Assembly: GCF_034190915.1 (NCBI RefSeq)
Contig: NW_026947484.1
Location: 74,541,482 to 74,605,481, forward strand
From: Cavia porcellus
Lineage: Eukaryota; Chordata; Mammalia; Rodentia; Caviidae
Direction of reading: 5' to 3'
Length of the DNA: 64,000 nt
A program made the position numbers and the translations under genes. Shown here in pieces: positions 24,210-35,734 of this stretch (the stretch's first letter is position 1; every line of letters begins with the position of its first letter). The notes under the pieces are model-generated. The model saw only the letters and a program-made list of their open reading frames with translations. It did not search any database and was not told the origin of the DNA.

Positions 24210-25144
24210 GCCATGGTAGGAGGGTGCATGACCAAGGCTACGCCAATCATTGCTCCACAACCAGCATGACTGGTTCTGAGGTGGGCATGTGACAGACAGA
24301 CTACTCAGAGTAAACCTCAGGATCTCCACTGGCAATTCTGGAATGATGTTTCTCTTGCCTGTAGAGGCGAGTGGGAATCTCGCAGCTTAGGGAGCTATTG
24401 GTAGCCATCGTGAGACAAGCTCATTTTAGATTAAATTTAGCTCATGGAAAACAGAAAAATAAAAGAAATCAGGCTCTTGGGGATCTCCCTGAATCATGAA
24501 CACGAGTCTTCTTTTGTGGCCAACCTTCTTTAGGTTTTTCAGGTTCTTTTAATGTGCAGCCCAGAAGAAATAGAATTTCAACGAAAAACCTATTCCTCCC
24601 AGTCCATAACCAAATCTGAAGTTTTGTCTCACCTGGTTTCAAAACTAACCATGATATTGGGATAAAATGTTAAACTTACTTTGTTTTTATTAATTACCAT
24701 TATGTCTCTGTATTAATCCTGGGCAAAAAGAAGTGGCATTTGTTTTATTTTTAATAAAAGAGAGACGGGCAAATCTGTCAATTAGAAAAATGTCAAGAGA
24801 GAAAACAATAAAAGTGTAAGACATGTAGGATTATTTTTAAAAATGGCTTCCAGAAACAGCCTCAGGCAGGGGAGTGGTGGGACCGGGTGGAGATGAAACA
24901 GGACTACGATAAGATGGAGAAGGCGAGAAAGAAAGAGAGGAGCACCCTGGTCTGGACGGGAGAGCCAGGGGTCCCCAGGGAAAGTGGGGAGGGAGGTCTG
25001 AGGGTGACTGGAGGTGGGTCAATGACTAATGGAGAGTTCAGAATTTAGAGGGAGACAAAGGAGTCAGAAGAGGCCCGAAAGACAAGAGAATAAAGCATGA
25101 GGCTGAGAGATAGTGAAAGGAGGCCAAAGGAGGGTGGGTGTAAA
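24210..25144. other. Unassigned sequence, purine-rich at the end
   Basis: No gene recognised. From about 24840 to 25140 the plus strand is strongly G/A-rich (gagaaagaaagagaggagc and similar). It leads into the CpG-richer patch. Confidence 0.45.
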
Positions 25145-25440
25145 GAGACTGCATCAGGATCCCGCTCCGAAGCGTCTTCCTCTTCCTCTGGGTGCCCCAC
25201 TGGGCACAGAGAGTCATCTTTCAGAAGGTCGTTACCACCTCAGTTCCCATCCCGCCTCCCACGACCTTAGTGCCAGTCTTGGGCACTAGCGTGTCATCCC
25301 TGGCCAATCAGCGCCAGCAACTGGGTCGTTTAGCTAAAGCCAGTGACAAGAGAGGAGCTCCATTCCCCCGTGTTTGGCCCCAGCCACGCAAATAAACATC
25401 CCGTGGTCCTACAAAGCACCACAAGGATGAGCCTGTGCGG
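25145..25440. promoter_or_regulatory. Candidate CpG-richer regulatory patch with CCAAT box
   Basis: I count about 13 CpG in some 290 bases, well above the surrounding sequence, with G+C near 57%. A ggccaatcagcgcc sequence at 25302-25315 has the NF-Y/CCAAT core. No clear TATA box or coding exon adjoins. It could be a weak promoter of a noncoding transcript, an enhancer, or a remnant of an unrecognised repeat. Confidence 0.3.
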
Positions 25441-25904
25441 TATCCTTTCACAGGCCAACAGTGACTCCAGTCAGACAGAAATACTGCAAATACGCTCTAT
25501 ATTCTTTCCCCAAGACTTCCCTCCCTCACTTAAACCAATTCCATCTCACCAAGCAGGAAGGGCAACTTGTCCAGATTCCGAATGACCAGCAAGAAGATCC
25601 TGACCATCTCCCTCTCTTTGAAATTAGGGAAACAGACACGAGGGAAATTATAGATGTTTGTACATTCAGCCAATGGACAAGCTGGCATGGGCATTGAGTG
25701 CCCTGGGTCCCACACCAGGATTCATCCCTTCCCCTTACCTCCAGAATGCTCAGCCCACTTTAGCCATTAGAATGAACTTTACTTAAGATCCATTATTTAT
25801 ATAAAAATCTGTCCCGGTTTCAACTCAACCTTAGTTATATCTAAGGTTTTGTTTGGGCAGAAGTATTCATATATTTTAGAACTTTTTCCCACTAGACGTA
25901 AGAC
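25441..25904. other. Unassigned sequence
   Basis: No gene recognised. Confidence 0.45.
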
Positions 25905-26075
25905 TCGCTGGGCATGGACCACCTGCTGCCTCTCTGGCTTCATAATCCAGTCTAGGTCACTGCCCCCTTCTGGACTGTGAGACCCTGGGAAGCAAGGACT
26001 GTGTCTTACTAATCTCTCTGTCCTCAGCCCACAGGAGGGCCCTTGGCACACAGTACACCCTCAGTGAATGTGTAT
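25905..26075 (+). mobile_element. L2 LINE 3' end
   Basis: tggactgtgagaccctggga, aaggactgtgtctta, then cttggcacacagtacaccct and cagtgaatg. This is the L2 3' terminus (consensus ggcacatagtaggtgctcaa). Confidence 0.8.
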
Positions 26076-26109
26076 CTGACCTTAATATAGCTCTGTAAAC
26101 CTCTATAGT

Positions 26110-26690
26110 ACATGGCCATAAATGTTATTGACTGCTGATTTAGAAATCCTATTCATATTTTTCATATTTGGTAATTCTGCATCTAATTTCTTGAGGCACT
26201 GCCAAACTATTTACCGCAGTGGCTGCACCACTGAAATTTCAGTAACACATGAGGATTCTGTTTCTCCTCATCCTCACCAAAACTTATTTTCCTTTAATCA
26301 AATTATAGCCACTCTAGTGGTTACAAAGTAGTATCTTAGGGGTTTGATTTTCCTAAAGATTGTGGTATATACCTATTCCTATTTTCTTTTCCTTAGTGGT
26401 CATTTGTATGTGCTTTCTGGAAAAAAGTCTATTCATATGCTCTGCCCATATGTAAAATCAATTTTGTATTACTTTGTCACTGAATTATAAGCTTTATATA
26501 TTCTTGACCTTAAACCCTTATCGAATATATGACTTGCAAATATTTTCTTTCATTCTGTGAATTGTCTTTTTACTTTCTTGAGAGTGTCCTTTAATTTTTT
26601 AATTTTGAGAAGGTGCAATTTGTCTTCTTTTTCTTCCTCTTTAGGTGCTTATGCTTTGAATGGCAACTCTCATTATTAGCTAGGTAGTTT
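26110..26690 (-). mobile_element. Old L1 (L1M-type) fragment
   Basis: ttgaggcactgccaaactat and cagtggctgcaccactgaaa, then gagaatttagcatttgtatg-like sequence (here gtggtcatttgtatgtgct) and tatattcttgaccttaaacc are the reversed 3' ORF2 and downstream signatures of mammalian L1. Non-coding. Confidence 0.8.
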
Positions 26691-28437
26691 CTTTCTAACT
26701 TTTCTTTCTAGAAAACAAACCTGGTATAATCACTGGCTACTCCACGGGCAGATGAAGGGATACAAGGACACAGTGTACTTGAGAGGTTCAGAAAGTAAAA
26801 CTCAAGCACTAGCTTTATGTTTTGAGAAAGGGCTAGGAGCAAGGGATCATTCCATTTTTTCTTTTTTAAGAGAAAAAAATAACAGAAAAAAGAAGCAGTC
26901 AGAAAACAACAACAAAAGCAAAATGACAACAACAAAACAATGATACAGGATTTCAAAACAAGATGACAGGAATGTAACAATGGTTGTTATATTGTATATT
27001 GTTAAGGACTCACTCTCTTAAAAGAGGGCAGGGGACCCCTTCCTCCTGAAAATTGCCCTGTGTGAACAATCTGACACCTGGCAGCTGCCTGCCACCCAGC
27101 GGTGGAGATGAGAAAGGCTTGGGGGTACTAGTTCACAGTTGCTGGTTGAGCAATTAAACACTTCACTTAAAATTTCAGGTAGGTCACTTGCTAGGAAAGG
27201 TGGGCTTTGGGCTTTGGGTGGTTTGTGGCTTAGCTGGGTTTTGGTGAAAGACACACAGGACTTCATACACTTAAAAGTGCTGACATTCTCCGCTTCACAC
27301 AACAGGGGCTTCATTCCAGCAAGCAGGCGCCATTGTTTGAGGTGGGACAGTGTGCTTCGTAACAGTTTGCTGTTACACTACCTCTGCATTTTATGGATCA
27401 GGTCCCTAACTTAAGGTGATTTTCCAGAAGTTAAAAATCTGCTAGGATGAAGCTGGAGCTATGAATCAGAGCACACATGTGCCCCCTTAGGTTTAAATTG
27501 ACCTTACTACAAGCTGTACATGATCAAAACAATAACCACAGCTAAGAGAGAGAAGAGGGGAAGACACATTAAACAGACTAATTATTTAAAAGTGTAATCT
27601 AGCAGTAACAGCTGCAGGAGTGTGCTTCAATTCAATTCAACTTTTGATCTGCTAGTAACAGAAATCCATTTGGAGTGAGCTACAACAAAAGGGAGAATTT
27701 GTGGTAAACATTTTAGGGCATCTCAAAATCAAAAGCAAGCCTGCTTTAATAGTATCCAAATTATGAAACAGCAACACATGTTAGGAAACCTCAAGGCTTT
27801 GGGAAATTTAAACTCAGACTTAATTTCTCCCTCAGTCCCTATCCGTGTTTCACTCTGCGTTGACTTTAGTCTCTTTCTACAAACAAGCATTCCCACGTAG
27901 AAAGAAAGCTAACAATTGAAAGTTCTCACATTTCATGCTTCAGTTTCTACCAGAAAAGGGTCTATGTGCATCAGGATTCAGCTGCAGAAAACATAAGCTT
28001 CTCTTGTAACTTTAAGCAGGAAGCATCCACCTGGTGTGTTTTCCCCACATGATGTTTCCTCCCTCCGTCACTCTCAGAATTTGGTGTTGACAAAATTACT
28101 AGAAAGGCTGGAGGTACTAGGAGAGCTTCCCGGATTGCTTCTGGGACCCTGCTGCAGAGTTGACCAGCACATCAGAAGGCTCCCCATTTCCTCTAGGGCA
28201 CTCTCTATGCGTGAAATGGTTGTTCTACGTTCTTCTTTATACCCATAAAGCTAGGAACTGGCTGCTGGGACCTCAACTATGACCGTGACAGAAAACCCAA
28301 ACACCTGCACACCATGCTTGCCTAGAAACAACCCCAGAGCATGAGCATCTGCCCTTCAGACCTCTGGGGCATCTGTGGAGTCAAACATGTCACATGAAAA
28401 ACACAGCCATAAGGGAGTCTAGGTAACATATTTCTAC
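26691..28437. other. Unassigned sequence, no gene seen
   Basis: About 1.7 kb. An A-rich run (caacaacaaaagc-type) lies at 26905-26940. No family recognised. Confidence 0.45.
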
Positions 28438-28727
28438 TATGGACTGAATGTTTACGCCTCTCCCAAAAGTCATCTGGTGAAATCCTAATCTCACGTGTGA
28501 TGGAATGAAGAGGTGAGACCTTTTGAGATGCTGAGGACTAAGAGTGGAGCCCTCTTGAATGGGATTAGAGCCCGTATAAAAAGAAGTCAAAGAGCTAGCT
28601 CTTTTCACCATATGAGGCTGCATGAAATCAACAATTGGCACCCTAAGAAGAGCCCTCACTAAAACCCCTCCAACCAGATACAGCAAAGGTTAACCACTAT
28701 GCCAACCCTGGGACCTTATCATCTTGA
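28438..28727 (+). mobile_element. MLT1/MST-like LTR
   Basis: tatggactgaatgtttacgc, ggtgaaatcctaatctcacg, then tggagccctcttgaatggga, ttagagcccgtataaaaag and agagccctcactaaaacccc: a forward MaLR-type LTR. Its 3' end runs into the next LTR-like sequence. Confidence 0.7.
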
Positions 28728-29045
28728 AGAAGCAACCAAAAGAATCAACCCAAACAAGCTTTACTAACAAGACTTCATTGGCCATGAGTTTGCCTTCCTG
28801 CAACCTGCTGACCGAAAAACTCAAGTTCCTTTCTTTGTGTTGTCATTTCTCTATAACTGATGCTATATAAACTGGAATTCAAACACTCTCTCTGAAAACT
28901 GTTCATTCCTTGGGGGTGTTGCGTGTATGCACAAAATCTTTATGTGTTAATAAACTTACACTCACTTTTATTGTTAATCTATTCTTTCTTGCCATAACCT
29001 GTTCCAGGTAAGACTTTAAGAAAGCTGAAAACAAAAATAATTTTC
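28728..29045 (+). mobile_element. ERV-type LTR fragment, family not named
   Basis: A promoter-like tatataaac at 28863-28871 is followed some 80 bases on by aataaactt (28950-28958) and a T-rich stretch, the R/U5 order of an LTR. The 5' end is not clear and no internal region follows. It could be a unique sequence with chance signals. Confidence 0.4.
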
Positions 29046-29084
29046 TCTCAGTATAAACCATTTTTCAATTTGAGTAGAGTCAAT

Positions 29085-29425
29085 CAGTTTGGGTTGGTGT
29101 AACAAACATACCATAGCCTAAGTGGCTCAAACAACAGATACACATCTCTCAGTTCTGGCAGCTGGAAGTCTAAGATCAGGGCAGCATGGCCTGGCTCTGG
29201 TGAGGGCCCTTGGTTTGCAGGCTAGCATGTCCTCACGTGGCAGGAAGAGGAAGCTCTGGCCACTTCATCTCTGTATAAGAGACTTATATCATCACATGTG
29301 TCCACTCTTGTGACATAAGGTAACCCTGGTTATCTCCTAAAATCCCCACTTTCAAATCCTTGGAGAGTAGAGCTTTAATGTAATGAATTTTGGAAAGATA
29401 TAAATATTTAGCCCGCAGTAAATGG
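29085..29425 (-). mobile_element. MLT1/MST-like LTR
   Basis: gtgtaacaaacataccatag, then ctcagttctggcagctggaa, agtctaagatcagggcagca and tcctcacgtggcaggaag in the reversed MLT1/MST order. Confidence 0.75.
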
Positions 29426-29644
29426 TGTGCATTCACTTACATACAACCTCTGAGTCCTGGAGGAAAAAACCCAGGGATGTGGGGTGAGCTGGAGATGGGA
29501 CAACATAGCTTTTAGGGGAAAACAGCCTTGCCTACAAAGTCTCTCACCCACCATCACTAGCATCTCTGAATTCTGTTGGCAAATATGCAAAAACTAATCA
29601 GGAAAATGGTTGCTTTTAAATGTGTCTTTTAAGAATGTAAAATG

Positions 29645-29770
29645 TGCTGGGGATTTAGTTCAGTAGCATAAGCGCCTGCCTGGCAAGTGCAAGGTGGTAA
29701 GTTCAATCCCCGGTACTGTAAAATAAATAAATAAATAAACAAATAAAATGTAAAAATAAAAATAAAAAAA
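29645..29770 (+). mobile_element. ID SINE
   Basis: gctggggatttagttcagta, gcgcctgcctggcaagtgca, then gttcaatccccggtact and an (AAAT)n tail. aaaatgt flanks both sides as a short target duplication. One of the better preserved pol III promoters here. Confidence 0.92.
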
Positions 29771-30476
29771 TGTAAGGAGATCATTGATTCTCATTACTGT
29801 TCTGAAAAAACAGCTCTGTATTTCACTCCGCCTTTTCCAGCTTATACCTCAGGTAGAGAAATAAATCAAGGAGCTGATTGCTTTAGTCATTTATGAAAAT
29901 GGCTAGAATTGAAAAAAAATAAAAGCAAAAATTCTTACCAGTGGGCAAAATACCACCAAGACCACAGACCACAGACCACAAGTTATATGCTAATGAATTA
30001 CTATATTGTGTCTCCAAAAATTAAAAGTATGCGTGTTTGCCCTGGCAGAAACACAGTCCCCCAGCCCCACCCTATGCACACACATCATTCAGTTCTAATG
30101 TCCCATGTCACACTCTGTCAACGGAGAGATTAAGACAGACTTTCTTGAGATCCCAAAAAATGATAGCATTGCCGACAAATACCTTTCATACCCTGCATGA
30201 TACAAAATGTGACCTGTACTAACACTGGGTAAAATGTCAATGTGGGCCTGACTAATTGGTGATTTCTGGCCCTGCCTCAAATAAGAAACACTCAGCATGC
30301 ACAGCTTCCTGACACCTGACTTTGATGGATTCTCTTCATCAATAAAAATGAGTGCTGAATATAGTTGCTTTAACCATTTCAATGAGTTTATTCCCCATGA
30401 AACAGATATATTCTCTTGCACAATTTAACAACATGCTGCCTTGTTAATGGGAAATTAAAAGAATCTGATTTTCTTT
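29771..30476. other. Unassigned sequence
   Basis: No gene recognised. A triplicated accacag word at 29960-29980 is minor slippage. Confidence 0.45.
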
Positions 30477-30556
30477 TCCTGATACCAGGAATTGAACTCA
30501 GGACCTTATACTTGCAGGCAGGCTCTTTTGTTGCTGTACTATATGTCTGGCCCTTT
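30477..30556 (-). mobile_element. ID SINE
   Basis: taccaggaattgaactcagg at the left is the reversed B-box end. gctgtactatatgtctggcc at the right is the reversed A-box head. Confidence 0.75.
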
Positions 30557-33110
30557 CTTTTTGTTTTCCTTTTCTTTTGGACAAAAAAATGTTAGAAAAG
30601 TATCACACTCTTCTAAGTGAATAGTGATTCATGTGAGGAACAGGAAGACATAAAGATTTCAGATTTGTGAGCAGACAGACTTGGGTCCAGTGACAATTCC
30701 AGTTAAGAATCACAGAGAATTACTTTTCTTCCCCTACAGTTCCAAGATTCCTTGCCCTGCAGTAAGGCATCAGGAGCTGTAGCAGAAATAGTATGAAGTT
30801 TAGGAAAATTGAGGAAGATAATGGACTTGAATTTTGGTGGAATTATTTTTAGAGACTTTTAAAAACCTGATCGATCCCCTAGATAGAGGCAATAAAACAA
30901 TATCCATGATTGTCAAATTGGGGAAGAGGTGAGGCCAGTTTTTAGGTAACACTAGGCTCAGATTTGTCACACCCTTATCTTTCCGTGGACCTCTGACCCA
31001 TAACAGGAGCATTTTGACTATGGATTCTGGTGCAGTGACCACCATTTACCCCCAGGCTTTTAGCATCAGTGTGCAGTTTCATGGCCACGTGGATCCTTCC
31101 TTCTAATACAGGATGTCTACCCTACGGAGTGAGACATTTCACTGGGTTCTCACATACAGCTGTCTTTTGTAATCATTTCTGACATGACAGCAATATTTTC
31201 CCCTCATATAAAACAGACATTTCTTGGAACTCTCTTTCTCAAGTACTGCAGAGTCAGTATTGGAAAACATTGACTATGTAGCCTTAGAAACTTTGTTAAG
31301 AACTCGGAATGCTAGTGAAAATTCCCAAAACATTTGCCAGAGCTCCCAAGAGCTGATGAAAGAAACTTCTTGCTCTGGTGGGTTTCTCTACAGTCAAGAA
31401 GCCCTGCTACAATACTGGCTTTGTGACGTGGCCTTACCCTTGGGGCTGGGCCTGCCAGGCTGACTCCCAGGCCCCACACTGAAAGTCCCTAGCTTGACCC
31501 CAGCTGGAAAAGTCAAATGTGCTAGGGTAAAATGTCTTGGAGGAAGAAAAGAGCTACTTATTAAATTGTCCAGCACATAAAACACAGTATTAGAGATAGA
31601 GAGGAAGCATAATTTCTATGCTTTCAAAAATAGTGGCTTTAAGTATGTTCATCATGAGGGTCCACTCCAGAGCTGAAGGCCCGAGCCTTGACTGCAAAGA
31701 ATTCTGCGGGAAACATTATAAAGCCTAATAAAATAGCACCAGTATGGAGGAGAGCTATCCAAAAGGGGACTTTTTAATGCTTGATGTTGGAATTCAGAAC
31801 AGAATCTCAACCCCAGGCTTATCACACACCTCACTCTGGGTAGAACAGGAATTTTTGAAGACTTTGCAACTTAATGGCATTCACTTTAATGATGAATATA
31901 ATTTTTGTTATGTCATGCTAACCAGACACAAATAACCATTTCTTTAGTTCTGTGAGGTGCAACTGATACAAAGCAATTGATTTAAAAAGCTAAACAAATA
32001 CTTTCCATAATACTGAATTCAAAAACATTATATAATTAGTGACAAAATTGACAAACTACAACTTATGACATTTTTTCCTAATATTGTAAAGATACAAATT
32101 CCCATGACTGTGAGTTGGCTTTTTATATTTTAGATGATGCTTCACCATACACTTGATAAAATTTCCAAATGCTAATCACCCTTCCTCATGATCAGATACA
32201 TTTTCTAACCATGCAGTGATATGCCACACAGCATGACTATTAAAATTACGAGGGTCCTAAAGACTTAGAGGCCTCTTACTGAAACTGTAGCAATAAACCA
32301 ACAGAAGTAAGTAGACTGGAGTAGTGCCAGCATTAAGATATTATTCAAGGATGTTGTTATTAATGGAATCCTACTTTCACCCTGACTTCCTTCGTGATAC
32401 CCTTCTTGTACTATTTGGAAGGAGGTTTCCAGTGGATTTTTCTTTAAATCATTCCCTAGATTTTTAACCTTTTGAAACATCATTATGAGTGATGAGTGTT
32501 GGCTCCTAAGTACAGATCAGTGAGACTTCAAAGATTTGTACTGTTTGTTCAATTCATTCAGAGCCATGGGACACTTCAGTTTATAAGTACTCTATTTTGA
32601 TCACAGTACTAGGCACCTAATAAAGATTTAAAATTATCTCTCTATATTGATACACTTCAGACTCCAGGAAAATGGTAAGTACACTTAACAGGAATCACTG
32701 AAACAATAATTCAGTGACTATGTTACACCAATATTCATACAGGTCTGTTTATGATTTCACTTGAGTCCTAATTCATTAGAAACATTGTGTGTGATCTTCA
32801 GTCTGTAAAACAAATCTTCCTTCCTTTAGCTCTAAAGAGAACCTTAGCATATCATATTTAGAAAAATACAATCTTACAATTTCTACTTATTCTAATGAGC
32901 TCTTTTTAAATAAACGAGTGTTTTCAGAGATTATAGAATTTCATCTTTCAGTTTGCACAGTAGTTGAGAAGGGAAATTGTGACAGTTGAGGGAAGTGTGA
33001 ACAAAATCTTGAAGAAAAATTTGTATGGTGAAAAATCATGGAAAAGTAAAAAAAAAACACAAATCAGAAGATATAGGTTCAAATTTTTATTTGATACCTT
33101 TCTACAACAA
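30557..33110. other. Unassigned sequence, no gene seen
   Basis: About 2.5 kb without a recognised family. A faint MIR-like word (agacttgggtccagtgac, near 30680) is too short to call. Confidence 0.45.
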
Positions 33111-33494
33111 TGTCTGCCTGCCAAGACCCAGGCAGCCAGCAGGGTTCTGTGAGGGGGCGACAAGAGATTAAGAAAAACTAGACACATATTAAAAGGAAAG
33201 CTGGGACTGAGTGGGACCTTTCCTCTCTGATAAGAGAGGCAACTACAACTCCACATGGTCTGTATTTATACAGTGAAAAGGTGGGGAGCATGCAATGGGG
33301 CCAAAACTGCAAGGTATCAGTGCTTTGCTGAGAACACTGAAAGCAAATGTTTTCAGAGCTGTAATTAACAGGGAGGAGCACAAAGGCCAGATACCTGCTG
33401 GACTGGCTTTGCTGTAGTTGCAACAACTTATTTACATGGCTCACTTCTGGTGTTCTGTGCTCCAGGGGCTGGCCTGGTTCTAGCCTCAAAAGCA
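33111..33494 (-). mobile_element. Candidate ERV LTR, class II-like
   Basis: On the minus strand it begins TGctttt and ends gcaggcagaca. It has a tataaata box (plus-strand tatttata at 33265-33272) and then cttaatctcttgtcgccccc, a sequence typical of the R/U5 part of IAP/ERVK-type LTRs. The ends are inferred from TG...CA. I see no flanking duplication and no internal region. Confidence 0.5.
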
Positions 33495-33537
33495 TGGGCA
33501 ACCTCCAGCTCAGCCACCCCCAATATCTGCTGTCTAT

Positions 33538-33552
33538 AAAATGTCTAATGCA
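33538..33552. repeat. Left target-site duplication of L1 derivative
   Basis: aaaatgtctaatgca is identical at 36439-36453, 15 of 15 bases. This fixes both ends of the L1 insertion. Confidence 0.93.
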
Positions 33553-34034
33553 GGCCACATCCTACAGGTAGCCAGTATGGGCAAAGAGAACTAGCAGATC
33601 CATCTTCATCTTCAGGGAGCTGCCACTGGAAGGCTCCTTCCTGCAGGCAGCCAGAAGGAGCAGGGACACACAGCCATGTAAGCCCTGTGCATCTGTAGGC
33701 CACCATTTGAAGCCTTGACTCCCTCAGACAGCCATCATCCAGTAGCAGAATCAGACAAACACACCCCTGTATGTCTGCCACCATCACAGGAGTGCTACCA
33801 TCATCAGGAGACACACAGGCTGAGAGAAGCAGCCCCCTACATGTACCCTGATCATCAGCAAAGCCCCAGTGTAGTTGCATAGCTCTGGAGATGTGTACTC
33901 CATACCCTGCTACCTCCCTGTAAATCTGGAATCAGAGGAACGTGCCTGTCCCATCCCCCTACACTGCTTCAGGGCAAGCAACATAGGAAGTTCCCGGAAC
34001 CCCACAATCAGCTTGTTGGGAGGAACCCAGGAGA
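33553..34034 (+). promoter_or_regulatory. L1 5' UTR
   Basis: Sequence between the left duplication and the ORF1 start codon. It is C/A-rich with recurrent caggcagcc and ggccac-type words. Full-length L1s carry an internal pol II promoter here; activity is not shown by the sequence. Confidence 0.6.
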
Positions 34035-35211
34035 ATGTCAAGACAAAGGAGCAAAAGACAATATGTGACCTCTAGCCCACATGGAACAAGTCTGGGAGAC
34101 ACAGTCATAGAAGAAAACGGAAGCCACACACCTGAAATCTCTAAGAGGATAGCAAGTGAAGTAAGGAAACAACTTCATAAGATTGTAAAAGCAATCAAAT
34201 CAGAAATAATGTCTGAGGTAAAAGAAGAAATCACAAGCATACTGAAAGGATTGTTCAGCAAGTCTAAAGAAGACAGACAAAAAGTCAGGAGCATAGGAAA
34301 ATGATGGAAACTTTGAATGAGTACAGAAAGGAATCACAATGCATGAAATAGATTCAAAGAGGGATGCAGGAAATTAAAAATTCAATCAGAAGCTGGCAAA
34401 ACCGTTTGAAAGAGACTGAAGATAAGACTTTGCAACCTTGAAGACAGGATTGCAGCTAGTGATTGTGAAAGGAAAGATCTCTTAAAAATAACACAGAGTC
34501 AGTAAATAACAAGCCAATGGCTGCAGGATGATGCAAAGAAGCATAACTTCAGAGTGACAGGTGTAGGTGAAGAAGCAGGGGTCAACACAAATGAAATTAA
34601 AAGGATATTCACAGAAGTAATAGAAGAAAATTTCCTAAACATGGGAAATAGATCTGCCACACAGATAAGGGAAGCACATAGGACTCCAACTATCCATAAC
34701 CAAAGTAAATCTATACCAGGACATATAATAATCAAGATCCCAAGGGCTGAGAATTTAACTCAGTGGCATAAGTGCCTGCCTAGCAAGCATGAGGTTGTGA
34801 GTTCGAGCCCCAGTACCAATAAATAAATAAATAAAATCAAGATCCCAGAAATTCAGCACAAGAACAGAATATTAAAAGCTGTTAGAGAAAAGAGACAGAT
34901 CACCTATAAAGGAAAACATATCAGAATCACAGCAGACTTATCAACACAAACCATCAAGTCAAGAAGAATCTGAAGTGTTTCAAATCCTGAAAGAAAACAA
35001 CTTCCAACCCAGATTAATCGACCCTGCAAAACAATCTTTCAAAATTGATGGAAAAATAAGATACTTCCATGATAAAGAACAGCTGAAGGAATTCATGACC
35101 ACCAAACCAACTTTACAGAAAGTGATAAAGAATATTCTAGAGAGAGACAAAGCTGACCATGGTTTCAGGAACAGCAGCAGAGGAGGATCACAAAACAAGA
35201 CAGGCAATTGA
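34035..35211 (+). pseudogene. L1 ORF1 relic (RNA-binding chaperone)
   Basis: ORF1p coats L1 RNA as a trimer. The start region (34035-34304) is open, with a lysine/glutamate-rich coiled-coil-like stretch (about residues 35-80). Stops and frame changes interrupt 34302-34550. The RRM core then appears at 34554-34740 with the family's EAHRTP and IIIKIP motifs. An ID SINE (34743-34834) interrupts the frame. The C-terminal domain resumes and is open at 34975-35211 (motifs NNFQPRLI, DPAKQSF, EFMTTKP). It makes no intact protein. Confidence 0.88.
34730..34847 (+). mobile_element. ID SINE nested in L1 ORF1
   Basis: The body at 34743-34834 starts agggctgagaatttaactca, has gtgcctgcctagcaagcatg and gttcgagccccagtaccaat, and ends in (AAAT)n. 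aatcaagatccca at 34730-34742 is repeated exactly at 34835-34847. The insertion postdates the L1. Confidence 0.95.
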
Positions 35212-35269
35212 ATGAAGAGGAAAAATAGAGGGCCAACAACAGGAGGATAGCAGGGCAGAGACAAACCAG

Positions 35270-35475
35270 TGTGTGCCAGTTGTAACCATTAATGTAGATG
35301 GTCTCAGGTCACCAATAAAAAGCAGCACAGGGAGAGTGGATCAAGAGACAAGATCCATCGATACACTGTACACAAGAAACACATTTAACTGGAAAGGAAA
35401 TTCACAGACTGAAAATCAAAGGAAAGAAAACAATTGTTTCATATGACAGGAGACCAAAAAAAAGGCAAGGGTAAC
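35270..35475 (+). pseudogene. L1 ORF2 start fragment
   Basis: After a short inter-ORF spacer, gtaaccattaatgtagatgg encodes the start of the L1 endonuclease (TINVDGLRSPIK, as in the family). Similarity continues to the lysine-rich aaaaaaaaggcaagggtaac block near 35475 and then stops. The endonuclease active-site region, reverse transcriptase and most of the C-terminal part are absent. Confidence 0.8.
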
Positions 35476-35720
35476 TTTCCCATCAACTGCAGAATGGATA
35501 AGATATGGTATCTTCATGCAGTGGAAAGCTACCCAACGATAATAGAATAATCTCAAGGCTCCTGTAGGTAAATGGACGCAACTGGAGAACATGCTCATGG
35601 CTGAAACAGTTCAAACTCATACATGTGATCCCTGGTATAAGAAACAGAAGGAGTTAATGGGATCCAAAAGAAAATAATTAATGTAAGAGTAAAGGGGAGG
35701 AAATACCTGGGAGGGAAAGG
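35476..35720 (+). mobile_element. L1 3' terminal segment after deletion
   Basis: cccatcaactgcagaatgga, gtatcttcatgcagtggaaa and aaatggacgcaactggagaa are the signatures near the end of L1 ORF2. A purine-rich tract follows (35660-35725), as in many rodent L1 3' UTRs. The same landmarks occur in the copy at 48069-49550. Confidence 0.8.
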
Positions 35721-35734
35721 TGGAAATTACTGTC

